From contig NZ_CP076543.1 of the NCBI RefSeq assembly GCF_030440515.1, positions 372,001 to 436,000 of the forward strand: a DNA stretch of 64,000 bases. Direction: 5' to 3'. The notes below the pieces were generated by a model, which was not told the DNA's origin, ran no database searches, and saw only the letters and a program-made list of their open reading frames with translations. Each line of letters opens with the position of its first letter. The first letter of the stretch is position 1. Both the position numbers and the translations under genes were made by a program. The DNA comes from Streptomyces xanthophaeus. GTDB taxonomy: Bacteria > Actinomycetota > Actinomycetes > Streptomycetales > Streptomycetaceae. This document shows positions 7,577 to 15,257 of this stretch, in pieces.

Positions 7577-8587
7577 ATGCCTCGACCGACCGGCCGCGTA
7601 CTGACACTCCTGGAGCTGCTGCAGTCGGGCGGCACCCGGACGGTGGCCGAACTCGCCGACCGGCTCGGCGTCGAAGGGCGCACCGTGCGCCGGTATGTGG
7701 ACCAACTGATCGACCTCGACGTGCCCGTGGAATCGGTGCGCGGCCGCTACGGCGGGTACCGGCTGGCTCCCGGGTTCCGTCTGCCTCCGCTCATGCTCAG
7801 CGACGACGAGGCGCTGGCGGTGGTGCTCGGCCTGGTGGCGGGCCGCCGAGCAGGGTTGACGACGACGGAGCGCACGGCGAGCGAGACGGCGTCGGCGAAG
7901 ATCCGGCGGGTGCTGCCCAAGCACATCGCCCGTCGGCTCGACACGCTCCTGGGAGCCCTCGCCTTCACGGATCAGCCCGGCGAGTTCGACACTCCGGACG
8001 CTGGGGTCCTGCTCACGATCGCCGATGCGGTGCGCCACTGCCGACCGGTCTCGATCCGCTACACCGACCGTGACGGACGGCGCAGCGAACGCACGCTGCA
8101 CGCGTACGGGATCGTCGCCCATGCGGGCCGGTGGTACGTCACGGGCCAGGACGCCCGGATCGGCAAGGACCGAACCTTCCGGCTCGATCGCATCGCAGAC
8201 GCGCGGACCCTGCCCGGCTCGTTCGAAGTGCCGGTGGGTCCCGGTCCGGAACAGCGCGTGTTGTCAGGGTTCGCCACGGCCGAGTACCAGCATGAGGTGA
8301 CCTTGCGGATCCACGGGACCGTTGAGCAGATCCGCGCCCGCCTTCCGGCCGGCGTCGCGAGCCTGGAGGAGCACGAGTCGGCGGCCGGCGAGGACCGCGC
8401 GGCCGAGCGCTGGCTGCGCGTCGAGGTGCGGGCGGAGCGGCTCGACTGGCTACCCCCGATGCTCGCCTCACTCGACCGGCCGTTCGTCATCGAGCGCCCC
8501 GATGAACTCCGCGACCTCGTCATCGCGCTCGCCGATCGCCTCACATCCTGTGCCGCCGAGCCTGACCGCGAGGAACCGATGTCATGA
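7577..8587 (+). CDS. WYL-domain transcriptional regulator (DeoR-type HTH)
   Basis: A 336-residue regulator. The N-terminal winged helix-turn-helix (residues 1-60, with VAELADRLGVEGRTVRRYVDQL as the recognition region) is followed by a WYL domain (about 140-220, RTLHAYGIVAHAGRWYVTGQD) and a WCX-like C-terminal extension. WYL proteins usually sense small ligands or nucleic acids and regulate a divergent neighbour. This architecture is the YafY-like group commonly paired with VOC or DinB genes in actinobacteria. No Shine-Dalgarno is visible and the mRNA may be nearly leaderless. The gene ends seven bases before an IS5-family insertion. Confidence 0.88.
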   Translation: MPRPTGRVLTLLELLQSGGTRTVAELADRLGVEGRTVRRYVDQLIDLDVPVESVRGRYGGYRLAPGFRLPPLMLSDDEALAVVLGLVAGRRAGLTTTERTASETASAKIRRVLPKHIARRLDTLLGALAFTDQPGEFDTPDAGVLLTIADAVRHCRPVSIRYTDRDGRRSERTLHAYGIVAHAGRWYVTGQDARIGKDRTFRLDRIADARTLPGSFEVPVGPGPEQRVLSGFATAEYQHEVTLRIHGTVEQIRARLPAGVASLEEHESAAGEDRAAERWLRVEVRAERLDWLPPMLASLDRPFVIERPDELRDLVIALADRLTSCAAEPDREEPMS

Positions 8588-8593
8588 GACGGC

Positions 8594-9476
8594 CTAGGCA
8601 GTGTCTGACAAATGATCACGGGCTGGTTCGCGGAGCCAGAGGATCAGCGAGGCCAGGACGACGCCGGCACGGTAGCGGTCGGCGAGCTTGTCGAATCTCG
8701 TCGCGATCGCGCGGAACTGCTTGAGGCCTGCGAAGCATCGTTCGACCACGTTGCGGTCGCGGTAGAGCTCCTTGTCGAAGGCGGGCGGCCGGCCGCCGAG
8801 GCGCCCTCGGCGTCGGCGGTTGGCTGTTCGGTCGCGGCGCTCGGGGATCGTGACGGCGATGCCCCGACGCCGCAGCAGATGCCGGATCGCTCGGCTGGAG
8901 TAGGCCCTATCGCCCAGGACTCGGGTCGGTTTCGTGCGTGGGTGGCCGGTGTCGGCTCGCGGAACGCGGATCCCGTCGAGGACCTGACCGAATGCGGTGG
9001 CGTCGTTGACGTTGCCGGGCGTGAGCACGATGGACAGCGGCAGTCCCCGGCCGTCGACGGCGAGGTGGACCTTGGTGGTCAGCCCGCCTCGGAACCGGCC
9101 GAGGGCCTGGCGCGTCTGCGAGCCGACCGGATCTTCCAGTTCGTCCCCGTCCGCAGCCCCCTTTTTCGTGCGCCGGCGGCGTGCTGGTGAGCACGGTTGA
9201 TCGTGGAGTCGGCGGCGACGGTCCACTCCACCCGGCCCTCCGTGTCGTCGTGGACCCGCCTCCTAGCGGGCAAGCCGCTCATAGACAGCCTGCCACGACC
9301 CATACCGCTCGGGCAGGTCACGCCACGGAGCCCCGGTCCGCAACCGCCACAGCACGTCATTGACCACCTGCCGGTGATCACGCCACGGCCGACCAAGCCC
9401 ATCCACCTGCGGCAACAAGGGCTCTATCCACTCCCACGCCGCCTCCGTCAACTCACCTCGACCCGCCACAAGATCA
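8594..9476 (-). pseudogene. IS5-family transposase, disrupted
   Basis: DDE transposase of the IS5 type split over three frames. The N-terminal DUF4096-like part (GELTEAAWEWIEPLLPQ to WQAVYERLAR) ends at a stop near 9263. A second frame resumes with VEWTVAADSTINRAHQHAAGA after an apparent deletion of roughly 40-60 bases. A third frame continues from GGLTTKVHLAVDG to the end. The step from frame two to three falls in an A5G5 run (about 9161-9170) and is probably the programmed -1 frameshift normal in this group. The first break is a true lesion. The catalytic DDE regions (VDST-like, GDRAYSS, NVVERCF) are still recognisable. Confidence 0.8.
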
Positions 9477-9489
9477 TTTTTGGCCTTAG
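8594..9489 (-). mobile_element. Decayed IS5-family (IS427-like) insertion sequence
   Basis: An element of about 0.9 kb. The left end reads CTAGGCAGTGTCTGACAAATGATC (counting from 8594) and the right end, on the other strand, reads CTAAGGCCAAAAATGATC. The inner AAATGATC is perfectly inverted and the outer part is shortened by about five bases on the right. CTAG is the usual target of this group. It carries one disrupted transposase gene and lies just after the WYL regulator stop. Confidence 0.75.
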
Positions 9490-9538
9490 CATGGGCACGC
9501 CATCCCCCCGTGCCGTGTCCAGCCGACGGAAGACACCC

Positions 9539-10744
9539 ATGCGCCTCCAGCGGATATCCGCCGCGACCGCGGCCCTCGCCGCGCTCACCACCCTCGCCAC
9601 CGCCTGCGAGGACTCCCCCAAGCCGGGCCCGCCCGCCGCGAGCCCCTCCGCGAGCGCTCGGGGCGCCGCCCCCGCCTCCCCCACGGCCGCCGGCGCCGCG
9701 CCCGCCACGCTGGCCGGGGCGCAGGCCCACGTACAGCAGTACACGTCCTGCGAGAACCTCAGCACCGACCCGAACGACAGCCGGGTGCCGCTGAGCGGGT
9801 TCATCGGCGCCGGGGACTGGGGCATCACGGAGCGCGGCGTCTGCACGGACAAGAACGCGCGGGGCGAGATCGTCCTCTTCCTGACTCCGGACATGAAGGC
9901 CTTCCAGCAGGCCGCCAAGGACAACGCCGCGAAGCTGCTCGCCGAGGGCCGGGACAACACCGACCTCGCCAGCCGCACAGTCGTGGGCAAGGACTTCGCC
10001 CTGACCGCGCTCAAGACCGCCACCGCCGTGTCCCTGGTCGACCCGCCCAACTCCGACCTGCGCATCCTGAGCTGCAACCCCGACGTCTTCGTCCCGGAGG
10101 GGTTCAAGAAGGAGAAGGCCCTGGTCGAGGGCTGCTTCCTCACCGATTACGTCAACAGCCCCGACGGCCAGGGCAGCCCCCACCGCGGGGCGGTCCGCGA
10201 CCCCTCCACCGAGGGAGCCGCGAAGCCGGGCCAGCCGTCCACCGGCAGCCTGGGCCTGCCGAGCGCCGGCAGCATCGCCGAACTGAAGAAGCTCGTCAGC
10301 CCGCACACGGTCGACTGCACGAGCATGACGGTCACCGACGAGCAGGTACAGTCGATCGACTACATGCCGGTCGTCGACGGCCCCGCGAGCGCTTGGGGCG
10401 TCAAGCAGCGAGCGGTCTGCGGCCAGCTCGGCGGGGAGCGGCGCGCGCACAACCTGAACTGGCTGGACACCGTCTCCGACATGAAGACCCTCCAGACCAA
10501 GGCCAAGGCGGCGCAGCTGGCCGACCTGAACGACGACGGGCGCCTCAAGGCCACTGCGAGCAAGCTGCTGGTCGGCACGAACATCGCCGTGGAGACCAAC
10601 AACGCGAACGTCCGCCGCGGGCTGTACCAGCTCCAGTTCCTCTACCTGAACTGCGAGTCCGGCTTCACCGCGCCGGCCGGCTACCGGCTGGAGAAGGCCC
10701 AGGTCGAGGGCTGCGTCCTGACCAACTACGAGCGCCCGAGCTGA
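9539..10744 (+). CDS. Secreted lipoprotein with duplicated Cys-containing domain
   Basis: A 401-residue lipoprotein of unknown function. The signal peptide ends in the lipobox ATAC (Cys at about residue 22), followed by an Ala/Pro/Ser-rich linker. Two copies of a domain of about 140 residues follow. The first closes with LSCNPDVFVPEGFKKEKALVEGCFLTDY and the second with NCESGFTAPAGYRLEKAQVEGCVLTNY, including paired cysteines that could form disulfides. The ATG at 9539 was chosen over upstream in-frame codons because it begins the signal peptide. It is boxed in by two degenerate IS elements, so it may be a transferred or stranded gene. Confidence 0.7.
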   Translation: MRLQRISAATAALAALTTLATACEDSPKPGPPAASPSASARGAAPASPTAAGAAPATLAGAQAHVQQYTSCENLSTDPNDSRVPLSGFIGAGDWGITERGVCTDKNARGEIVLFLTPDMKAFQQAAKDNAAKLLAEGRDNTDLASRTVVGKDFALTALKTATAVSLVDPPNSDLRILSCNPDVFVPEGFKKEKALVEGCFLTDYVNSPDGQGSPHRGAVRDPSTEGAAKPGQPSTGSLGLPSAGSIAELKKLVSPHTVDCTSMTVTDEQVQSIDYMPVVDGPASAWGVKQRAVCGQLGGERRAHNLNWLDTVSDMKTLQTKAKAAQLADLNDDGRLKATASKLLVGTNIAVETNNANVRRGLYQLQFLYLNCESGFTAPAGYRLEKAQVEGCVLTNYERPS

Positions 10745-10823
10745 CACACGGCCGTCCGGGGCGTGCGCGGCGCGCCCTGGGAGGGGTATCGACCGGGGTG
10801 TTCCGCCATCCGCGCACCAGAGG

Positions 10824-10850
10824 CACCAGGAGCACCAGGAGCACCAGGAG
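10824..10850. repeat. Three tandem 9-bp repeats
   Basis: CACCAGGAG occurs three times head to tail, preceded by a variant copy (CACCAGAGG at 10815-10823). The stretch lies in the non-coding gap after the lipoprotein gene. Confidence 0.8.
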
Positions 10851-10890
10851 CCGCATGTCACTCTCATCCCGGAATTCGACGTCAATGCGG

Positions 10891-10990
10891 CGATGTGGAG
10901 GTTCCGTTCGGGGAGCCCCGGCGCGACGTTCCGCGCCGGTACGGATGCTGGTCGACGATCTACGACCGGTTCCGGGTTCGAGAGGATTGA
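10891..10990 (+). pseudogene. Remnant of an IS5-family transposase N-terminus
   Basis: About 33 codons resemble the N-terminal part of the IS5-type transposases nearby: WRFRSGSP in one frame and RRDVPRRYGCWSTIYDRFRV in the next, with one frameshift between them. The order matches the WRLRTGAPWRDLPERYGSWQ segment of the transposase at 8594-9476. No ends or remaining domains are visible. The rest of the 10745-10993 gap holds only the 9-bp repeat. Confidence 0.6.
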
Positions 10991-10993
10991 CCT

Positions 10994-11536
10994 TCACGGT
11001 TCGACATCGAGGCGGGGCGACGTCAGCTGGTTGAGGGGGACCCTGCCGTCCAGTACGTCCAACGGTGTGGTGATCACGGGCAGGCGCCGGACGATGTCGC
11101 CGTTCAGCAACTGCGTCTGCGCAAGCACCGCCGTTTGATCCCAGTAGATGCGCTCGCTCCGCACACGCGGGCCTCGGAAGTCCACGACGGCGATGACGGG
11201 TATACGGACCTGCTGCCCGGTGGGTGCCAATCCAGGCAGAACCCAGGGCACCTCGATGTCGTGGGTGAACGACACGATCATTTCGTCTACGAGGCTGTCG
11301 TCTCCCACCGTGCGGGATATCGAACGCACAGTGAAATCGTCCGGGTTCCGTCCGATGAACCAGCGTGCGTAGAAGTCCTTGACGCCGTCGTACCCCCTAC
11401 CGCCCATGGCGGTCGGCACATGGACGACGATGGGGTCGTCGTCCATCGTGGCCATCGTAGCCTCCACGTCCTGCGCCACGAACTCGCCGGCGGTGTGGGC
11501 TTCCCAGATACGCTCCATCGTTGCGCGATCAGCCAT
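10994..11536 (-). CDS. SnoaL/NTF2-like fold protein
   Basis: A 180-residue protein with the cone-shaped NTF2/SnoaL fold. An N-terminal helix (ERIWEAHTAGEF) precedes a DVEATMATMDDDPIVVHVPT strand, then a helix with GVKDFYARWFIG, then strands FTVRSISRTVGDDSLVDEMIVSFTHD and IPVIAVVDFRGPRVRSERIYWD. Such proteins can be polyketide cyclases, ester hydrolases or simple binding proteins; no catalytic dyad can be assigned. The ATG at 11536 gives the usual start of this family. It lies between two degraded IS5-family elements. Confidence 0.75.
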   Translation of the reverse strand: MADRATMERIWEAHTAGEFVAQDVEATMATMDDDPIVVHVPTAMGGRGYDGVKDFYARWFIGRNPDDFTVRSISRTVGDDSLVDEMIVSFTHDIEVPWVLPGLAPTGQQVRIPVIAVVDFRGPRVRSERIYWDQTAVLAQTQLLNGDIVRRLPVITTPLDVLDGRVPLNQLTSPRLDVEP

Positions 11537-11688
11537 GCCCGCTCCTGACAGTAGGCGTCTCGGCTGTGCGGGTGGCTCGGGTCTCGGGATAGCCGTACGC
11601 CGCTGCCCATTGCGCCGCATCCCCTTCTTCTGGACGCGAGGAAGACACCGCAGATTCAGGATAGGCAGGTGTGGGTCCGCGCGCACTC

Positions 11689-12557
11689 CTGGGCGTTTGC
11701 CGGGATCACGAGTCTGGACGTTCTGCTGCCCTGGCTGCATCCGGGGCGGTAGACAGGCGGGATGGCTCGGGGTGATCTCACGGACGACGAGTGGGCGGTG
11801 ATTGAGCCGTTGCTGCCACTGGGCGAGCGCGGTCCGATTTCCCGGGCTCACCACCACGCCGCCGGGATGCTGCTGGACCCGGAACTGCTGGCGACGCTGG
11901 AGAACGCTGTCGCCGAGGAAAAGGGGCTTCTCCAAAGGGGCAAAACGCCTCGATAGTCGACCGGGACGAGGCGCCGGACGAGGCCCGTGAGGAGCGTCGG
12001 CGTCTGCGCCGGCGTCGCAAGGCCCGTCTCCGCGCTGCCGAACTGGGCCGTTCCCGTGGCGGGTTGACCAGCAAGGTGCACCTGTCGGCGGACCGCCGCT
12101 GCCGTCCGCTGTCCTTCGTCCTCACGCCCGGCCAGGCCGCCGACAGTCCCCGCTTCACCGCCGTTCCGGAACGCATCAAGGTGCGCGGGCCGGTGGGCCG
12201 CCCCCGCACCCGCCCCGACGCGGTCGCCGCGGACAAGGCGTACTCGTCCCGGGCCAACCGCGCCTACCTGCGCCGACGCAAGATCCGGGCAGTGATCCCG
12301 GAGAAGACCGACCAGGCCGCCAACCGCAAGAAGCGCGGCTCACGTGGCGGACGCCCCGTCAGCCACGATGCGGCCTTGTACAAGGAGCGCAACACGGCCG
12401 AACGCTGCATCAACAAGATCAAGGAATGGCGCGGGCTCGCCACCCGCTACGACTAGACCCCGGCCAGCTACCTGGCCGGACTCCACTTACGCGGAGCCGT
12501 CATCCGGCTCCGCAGCCTCCAGCCCGTCCAAAGATCTGAACTCGGCACACGCCCTAG
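11689..12557 (+). mobile_element. Decayed IS5-family insertion sequence
   Basis: About 870 bp bounded by imperfect 14-bp terminal inverted repeats: GGGCGTTTGCCGGG (11691-11704) and the complement of CTCGGCACACGCCC (12541-12554), with 12 of 14 matching. The right end abuts an intact CTAG (12554-12557); the left flank is a degraded CT. It contains one internally deleted transposase gene. The insertion sits exactly on the stop codon of the kinase gene at 12554. Confidence 0.8.
11762..12456 (+). pseudogene. IS5-family transposase, internally deleted and frameshifted
   Basis: The N-terminal MARGDLTDDEWAVIEPLLPL jumps straight to SRAHHHAAGM, so roughly 250 bases encoding the first part of the DDE domain are missing. 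The frame then stops at 11956. The remainder (NASIVDRDEAPDEA, then GRSRGGLTSKVHLSADRR to EWRGLATRYD) is in another frame and ends at a stop in the middle of the last conserved block. The nonfunctional state is certain; assignment to the IS5 group is from the motifs and ends. Confidence 0.82.
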
Positions 12558-13540
12558 GTGCCTTGGCCGGACCAGCGGTGGGCGGCGGCCAGGGCCGCCG
12601 TCTCGCCGAAGGCGGGGACGCGCCCGGTGCCGCCGCGGCCGGAGACCGAGAGGGAGGCGGCGGCGGTGCCGTACGCCACCGCGTCCGCGAGGGTGTCCCC
12701 GAGGGCGAGCCGGGCGGTGGCCGTGCCGGTGAAACAGTCCCCCGCCCCGGTCGCGTCCACCGGCTCGGGGTTGACGGGCACCGGCTGGTACGCCGCCCGC
12801 GAGCCGTCGTCCAGCAGCAGCCGGTCGGCGCCCGCGGTGACCACGACCGTACGGGCGCCCAGTGCGCGGCAGCGGGCTGCGGCGGTCCGCGGGTCGGCGG
12901 TGTCCACGAGGGCCAGCGCGTCGGCCGGGCAGGAGGTCTTGAGCAGCCCGGTCAGCGGCGCGATCCGGGCCAGCAGCTCGCGCGCCTCGGCCCGGCCGGT
13001 CAGCCGGGAGCGGAAGTTGGGGTCGTAGGTCAGGTGCCCGCCCGCCCCGTGCACGAGGTGGGCGGCGGCCAGTACGGCGTCGCGGCTGCTCGGAGACAGG
13101 GCGCCGGTGATGCCGCTCGTGACGAGCGCTCCGCAGCGGGTCAGCAGCTCGCGCCAGGACGCGACGTGGCGGGGCGCGAGGGTGGAACCCGCGCTGCGGG
13201 TGCGCCAGTAGACGAAGCCGCGGTCGCCGTCGGTGTCGGAGGAGAGCAGATAGGCGCCGTTGGGGTGCGGGGCGCGGCGGACGTGGGAGACGTCCACGCC
13301 GAGTTCGGCGGCCCGGTTCAGCAGCGGGACGCTGAGTTCGTCGTCGCCGACCACGGCGAGCAGGGCGGTACGGGCGCCGGCCGCGGCCGCGGCGGCCGCC
13401 GCGTTGAGGGCGTCCCCGGAGTAGGAGATACGGGCCGGGGTGCCGTCGGCGGCCTCGTGCAGGGCGGTACCCGCGTGGATCTCGACCAGGACCTCGCCGA
13501 GTACGAGGACGTCGTAGCGCGTGTCGGCCCGTCCGGCCAC
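12554..13540 (-). CDS. kdgK: PfkB-family sugar kinase, probably 2-keto-3-deoxygluconate kinase
   Basis: A 328-residue ribokinase-fold kinase. DVLVLGEVLVEI begins the first strand; the Gly-rich GDALNAAAAAAAAG substrate lid follows. The C-terminal DATGAGDCFTGTATARLALGD holds the anion hole and the catalytic Asp of GAGD. It should phosphorylate 2-keto-3-deoxygluconate with ATP, feeding the aldolase encoded just upstream. The GTG start at 13540 lies two bases after the aldolase stop, with GGAG inside the aldolase end, so translation is coupled. Its TAG stop is formed by the CTAG junction of the adjacent insertion sequence. The substrate is inferred from the neighbour. Confidence 0.82.
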   Translation of the reverse strand: MAGRADTRYDVLVLGEVLVEIHAGTALHEAADGTPARISYSGDALNAAAAAAAAGARTALLAVVGDDELSVPLLNRAAELGVDVSHVRRAPHPNGAYLLSSDTDGDRGFVYWRTRSAGSTLAPRHVASWRELLTRCGALVTSGITGALSPSSRDAVLAAAHLVHGAGGHLTYDPNFRSRLTGRAEARELLARIAPLTGLLKTSCPADALALVDTADPRTAAARCRALGARTVVVTAGADRLLLDDGSRAAYQPVPVNPEPVDATGAGDCFTGTATARLALGDTLADAVAYGTAAASLSVSGRGGTGRVPAFGETAALAAAHRWSGQGT

Positions 13541-13542
13541 GG

Positions 13543-14244
13543 TCAGTGCTCCGTGGCGGGGTCGCAGGGTGCGCAGGACGGCGTGGCCGCCCCGGCGAAC
13601 ACGGCGGCCAGTTCGCCCGGGTCGGACGGCAGGCCGCCGCCGATCCCGACGGCGGTCGCGCCGGCGGCGAGCCAGTCCGGGACCTCGGCGGGCCGGATGC
13701 CGCCGGTCGGGACGATCACCGCACCGGGCAGGACGGCCCGGAGGGAGCGGACGAACCCGGGGCCGCCGACGTGCGCCGGGAAGACCTTGGCGGCTCCGGC
13801 GGCCCGGACGGCGGCAGCGACCTCGCCGGGCGTGAACCCGCCCTCGATGAAGACGGCTTCGCGGCGTACGGCCACCGCGCGGACCTCGGGGGCCGGGTAG
13901 GGGGAGACCAGGAAGGCGGCGCCCGCGTCGAGGGCCGTCTCCGCCTGCGCGGTGGTGGTGACCGTGCCGACGCCGACGAGCGCCGGGCGGCCGTGGAGGT
14001 CGCTCAGCGGGGTGGTGCGGGTGACGGCGGCGGCCCAGCCGGGGGTGGAGGTGGTGAGCTCGACCGCGCGGCAGCCGGCGGCGAGGAGGGCGGTGGCGTG
14101 GCGGACGGCCTCGTCGGCGTCGATGTTGCGCAGCACGGGCAGCACGCGCTGGGCCGCCAGCACGGCGTAGAGGTGCCCCGACGGGTGGCCGGTCGGCCGG
14201 CCGGACGTGTGGCCTGACGGGTGGCCTGACGGGTGATCGGGCAA
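13543..14244 (-). CDS. eda: KDPG / 4-hydroxy-2-oxoglutarate aldolase
   Basis: A 233-residue class I aldolase of the KDPG family. It contains GCRAVELTTSTPG (catalytic Glu), the GVGTVTTTAQAETALDAGAAFLVSP barrel strands, and AAKVFPAHVGG with the Schiff-base Lys. It cleaves 2-keto-3-deoxy-6-phosphogluconate to pyruvate and glyceraldehyde-3-phosphate. The start is TTG at 14244, supported by GGGGAGG at 14249-14255 (minus strand). No ATG exists in frame. The first 24 residues are a low-complexity HPSG-type repeat coded by imperfect 12-bp repeats, absent from typical family members. It forms an operon with the kinase and is opposite an IclR regulator. Confidence 0.87.
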   Translation of the reverse strand: MPDHPSGHPSGHTSGRPTGHPSGHLYAVLAAQRVLPVLRNIDADEAVRHATALLAAGCRAVELTTSTPGWAAAVTRTTPLSDLHGRPALVGVGTVTTTAQAETALDAGAAFLVSPYPAPEVRAVAVRREAVFIEGGFTPGEVAAAVRAAGAAKVFPAHVGGPGFVRSLRAVLPGAVIVPTGGIRPAEVPDWLAAGATAVGIGGGLPSDPGELAAVFAGAATPSCAPCDPATEH

Positions 14245-14272
14245 CGGATCCTCCCCTTCGCTCCACGCGCTT

Positions 14273-14289
14273 GTTCCACGTAGTGGAAC
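14273..14289. promoter_or_regulatory. IclR-type operator palindrome
   Basis: A perfect palindrome, GTTCCAC-gta-GTGGAAC, lies in the 100-bp region between the aldolase and the divergent IclR gene. Its size and symmetry are those of IclR-family operators such as KdgR sites. It probably controls both genes. Confidence 0.65.
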
Positions 14290-14306
14290 GGCGTACCGTA
14301 TGGCGG

Positions 14307-14323
14307 ACCATATGGTCTAGACC
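14307..14323. promoter_or_regulatory. Overlapping palindromes, including a dre-like core
   Basis: ACCATATGGT (14307-14316) overlaps GGTCTAGACC (14314-14323). The 11-mer TGGTCTAGACC is the core of a DasR (dre) site, though the outer bases deviate. It lies 21-37 bases before the IclR start. A second IclR half-site or cross-control by an amino-sugar regulator are both possible. Confidence 0.4.
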
Positions 14324-14344
14324 CTACCCACGCCAGGAGCGCTC

Positions 14345-15130
14345 GTGTCAATGGATGAAGCGGCAGCGGGCGGGCGCGCGGGGCGGAGCTCCGCGGCCGG
14401 TTCCTCCGTGGAGAAGTCCCTGCGCGTCCTGGAGGCGGTGGCCGCGCCCGGCGGCCCGCACCGCCTCGCCGATGTGACGGCGGCGGCCGCGGTGCCCAAG
14501 TCGAGCACGTTCCGCATCCTGGCCTCGCTGATCGACCAGGGCTTCGTACGTCAGGAGGCCGACAGCCGTTACGGGGTGGGGCCGCGGCTGCGCGGGCTCT
14601 CCGCCCTGGTCGGCGCCGGGGAACCGGCCGGCATCGGGCACATCCTCGGCGAACTCCGGCGGGCCACCGGCCAGACGGTCCATCTGGCCCTGCACAGCGG
14701 GCGGACCATCACCTACATCCGCAAGCTGGAGAACGAGGACCAGTCCTTCCGGACGGCCTCCCGCGTCGGCATGCGCATGCCGCTGCACACGACCGCGATC
14801 GGCAAGAGCATCCTGGCTCTGTTGCCGGCCGAGGAGGTACGGGAACTGATCGCCGCGACCGGTCTGCCTCGGCGGACGCCGCACACGCTCACCACCGCAC
14901 GGGCCCTTGACGCCCAACTGGCGGCGGTCCGCGCCCAGGGCTACGCCGTCGACGACGAGGAGAACGAGCCCGCCATCCGCTGCATCGGCGCGGCGGTCCC
15001 CGGTCCGGCGGGCCGGCCCGTCGGCGGGGTCAGCGTCACCACCGTCACCTTCCTGGTCTCCCGCGAGGAGACCGAGGCGTACGCGCCGGCCCTGCGAGCG
15101 GCCGCGGAGGCCCTCGCTCCGCTGCTGTGA
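14345..15130 (+). CDS. IclR-family transcriptional regulator
   Basis: A 261-residue regulator with an N-terminal winged helix-turn-helix (about residues 18-80, SVEKSLRVLEAVAAPGGPHRLADVTAAAAVPKSSTFRIL region) and a GAF-like effector domain. The latter includes GMRMPLHTTAIGKSILA, a conserved effector-pocket stretch of the family, and a C-terminal VSVTTVTFL-type strand. Start GTG 14345 has AGGAG at 14334-14338. Its position opposite the KDG kinase/aldolase operon and the palindromes between them suggest it represses sugar-acid catabolism and responds to KDG or a related keto-acid. Confidence 0.9.
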   Translation: MSMDEAAAGGRAGRSSAAGSSVEKSLRVLEAVAAPGGPHRLADVTAAAAVPKSSTFRILASLIDQGFVRQEADSRYGVGPRLRGLSALVGAGEPAGIGHILGELRRATGQTVHLALHSGRTITYIRKLENEDQSFRTASRVGMRMPLHTTAIGKSILALLPAEEVRELIAATGLPRRTPHTLTTARALDAQLAAVRAQGYAVDDEENEPAIRCIGAAVPGPAGRPVGGVSVTTVTFLVSREETEAYAPALRAAAEALAPLL

Positions 15131-15257
15131 CCCCCCGGTGGAAGGCTCCGGAAAACTCTTCGGGAAAATTCTTCCGGATAACTGTTATCGACGCCCCCGT
15201 CGACGGTCTCCCATGTATCGGGCATCATCGACCGCCGGTACGGACAGGGAACATCAC

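Noticed and set aside
3673..7607. Very long minus-strand frames opposite chitinase and serpin
   Set aside because: No domain signature, no start signal and complementary to two well-supported genes.
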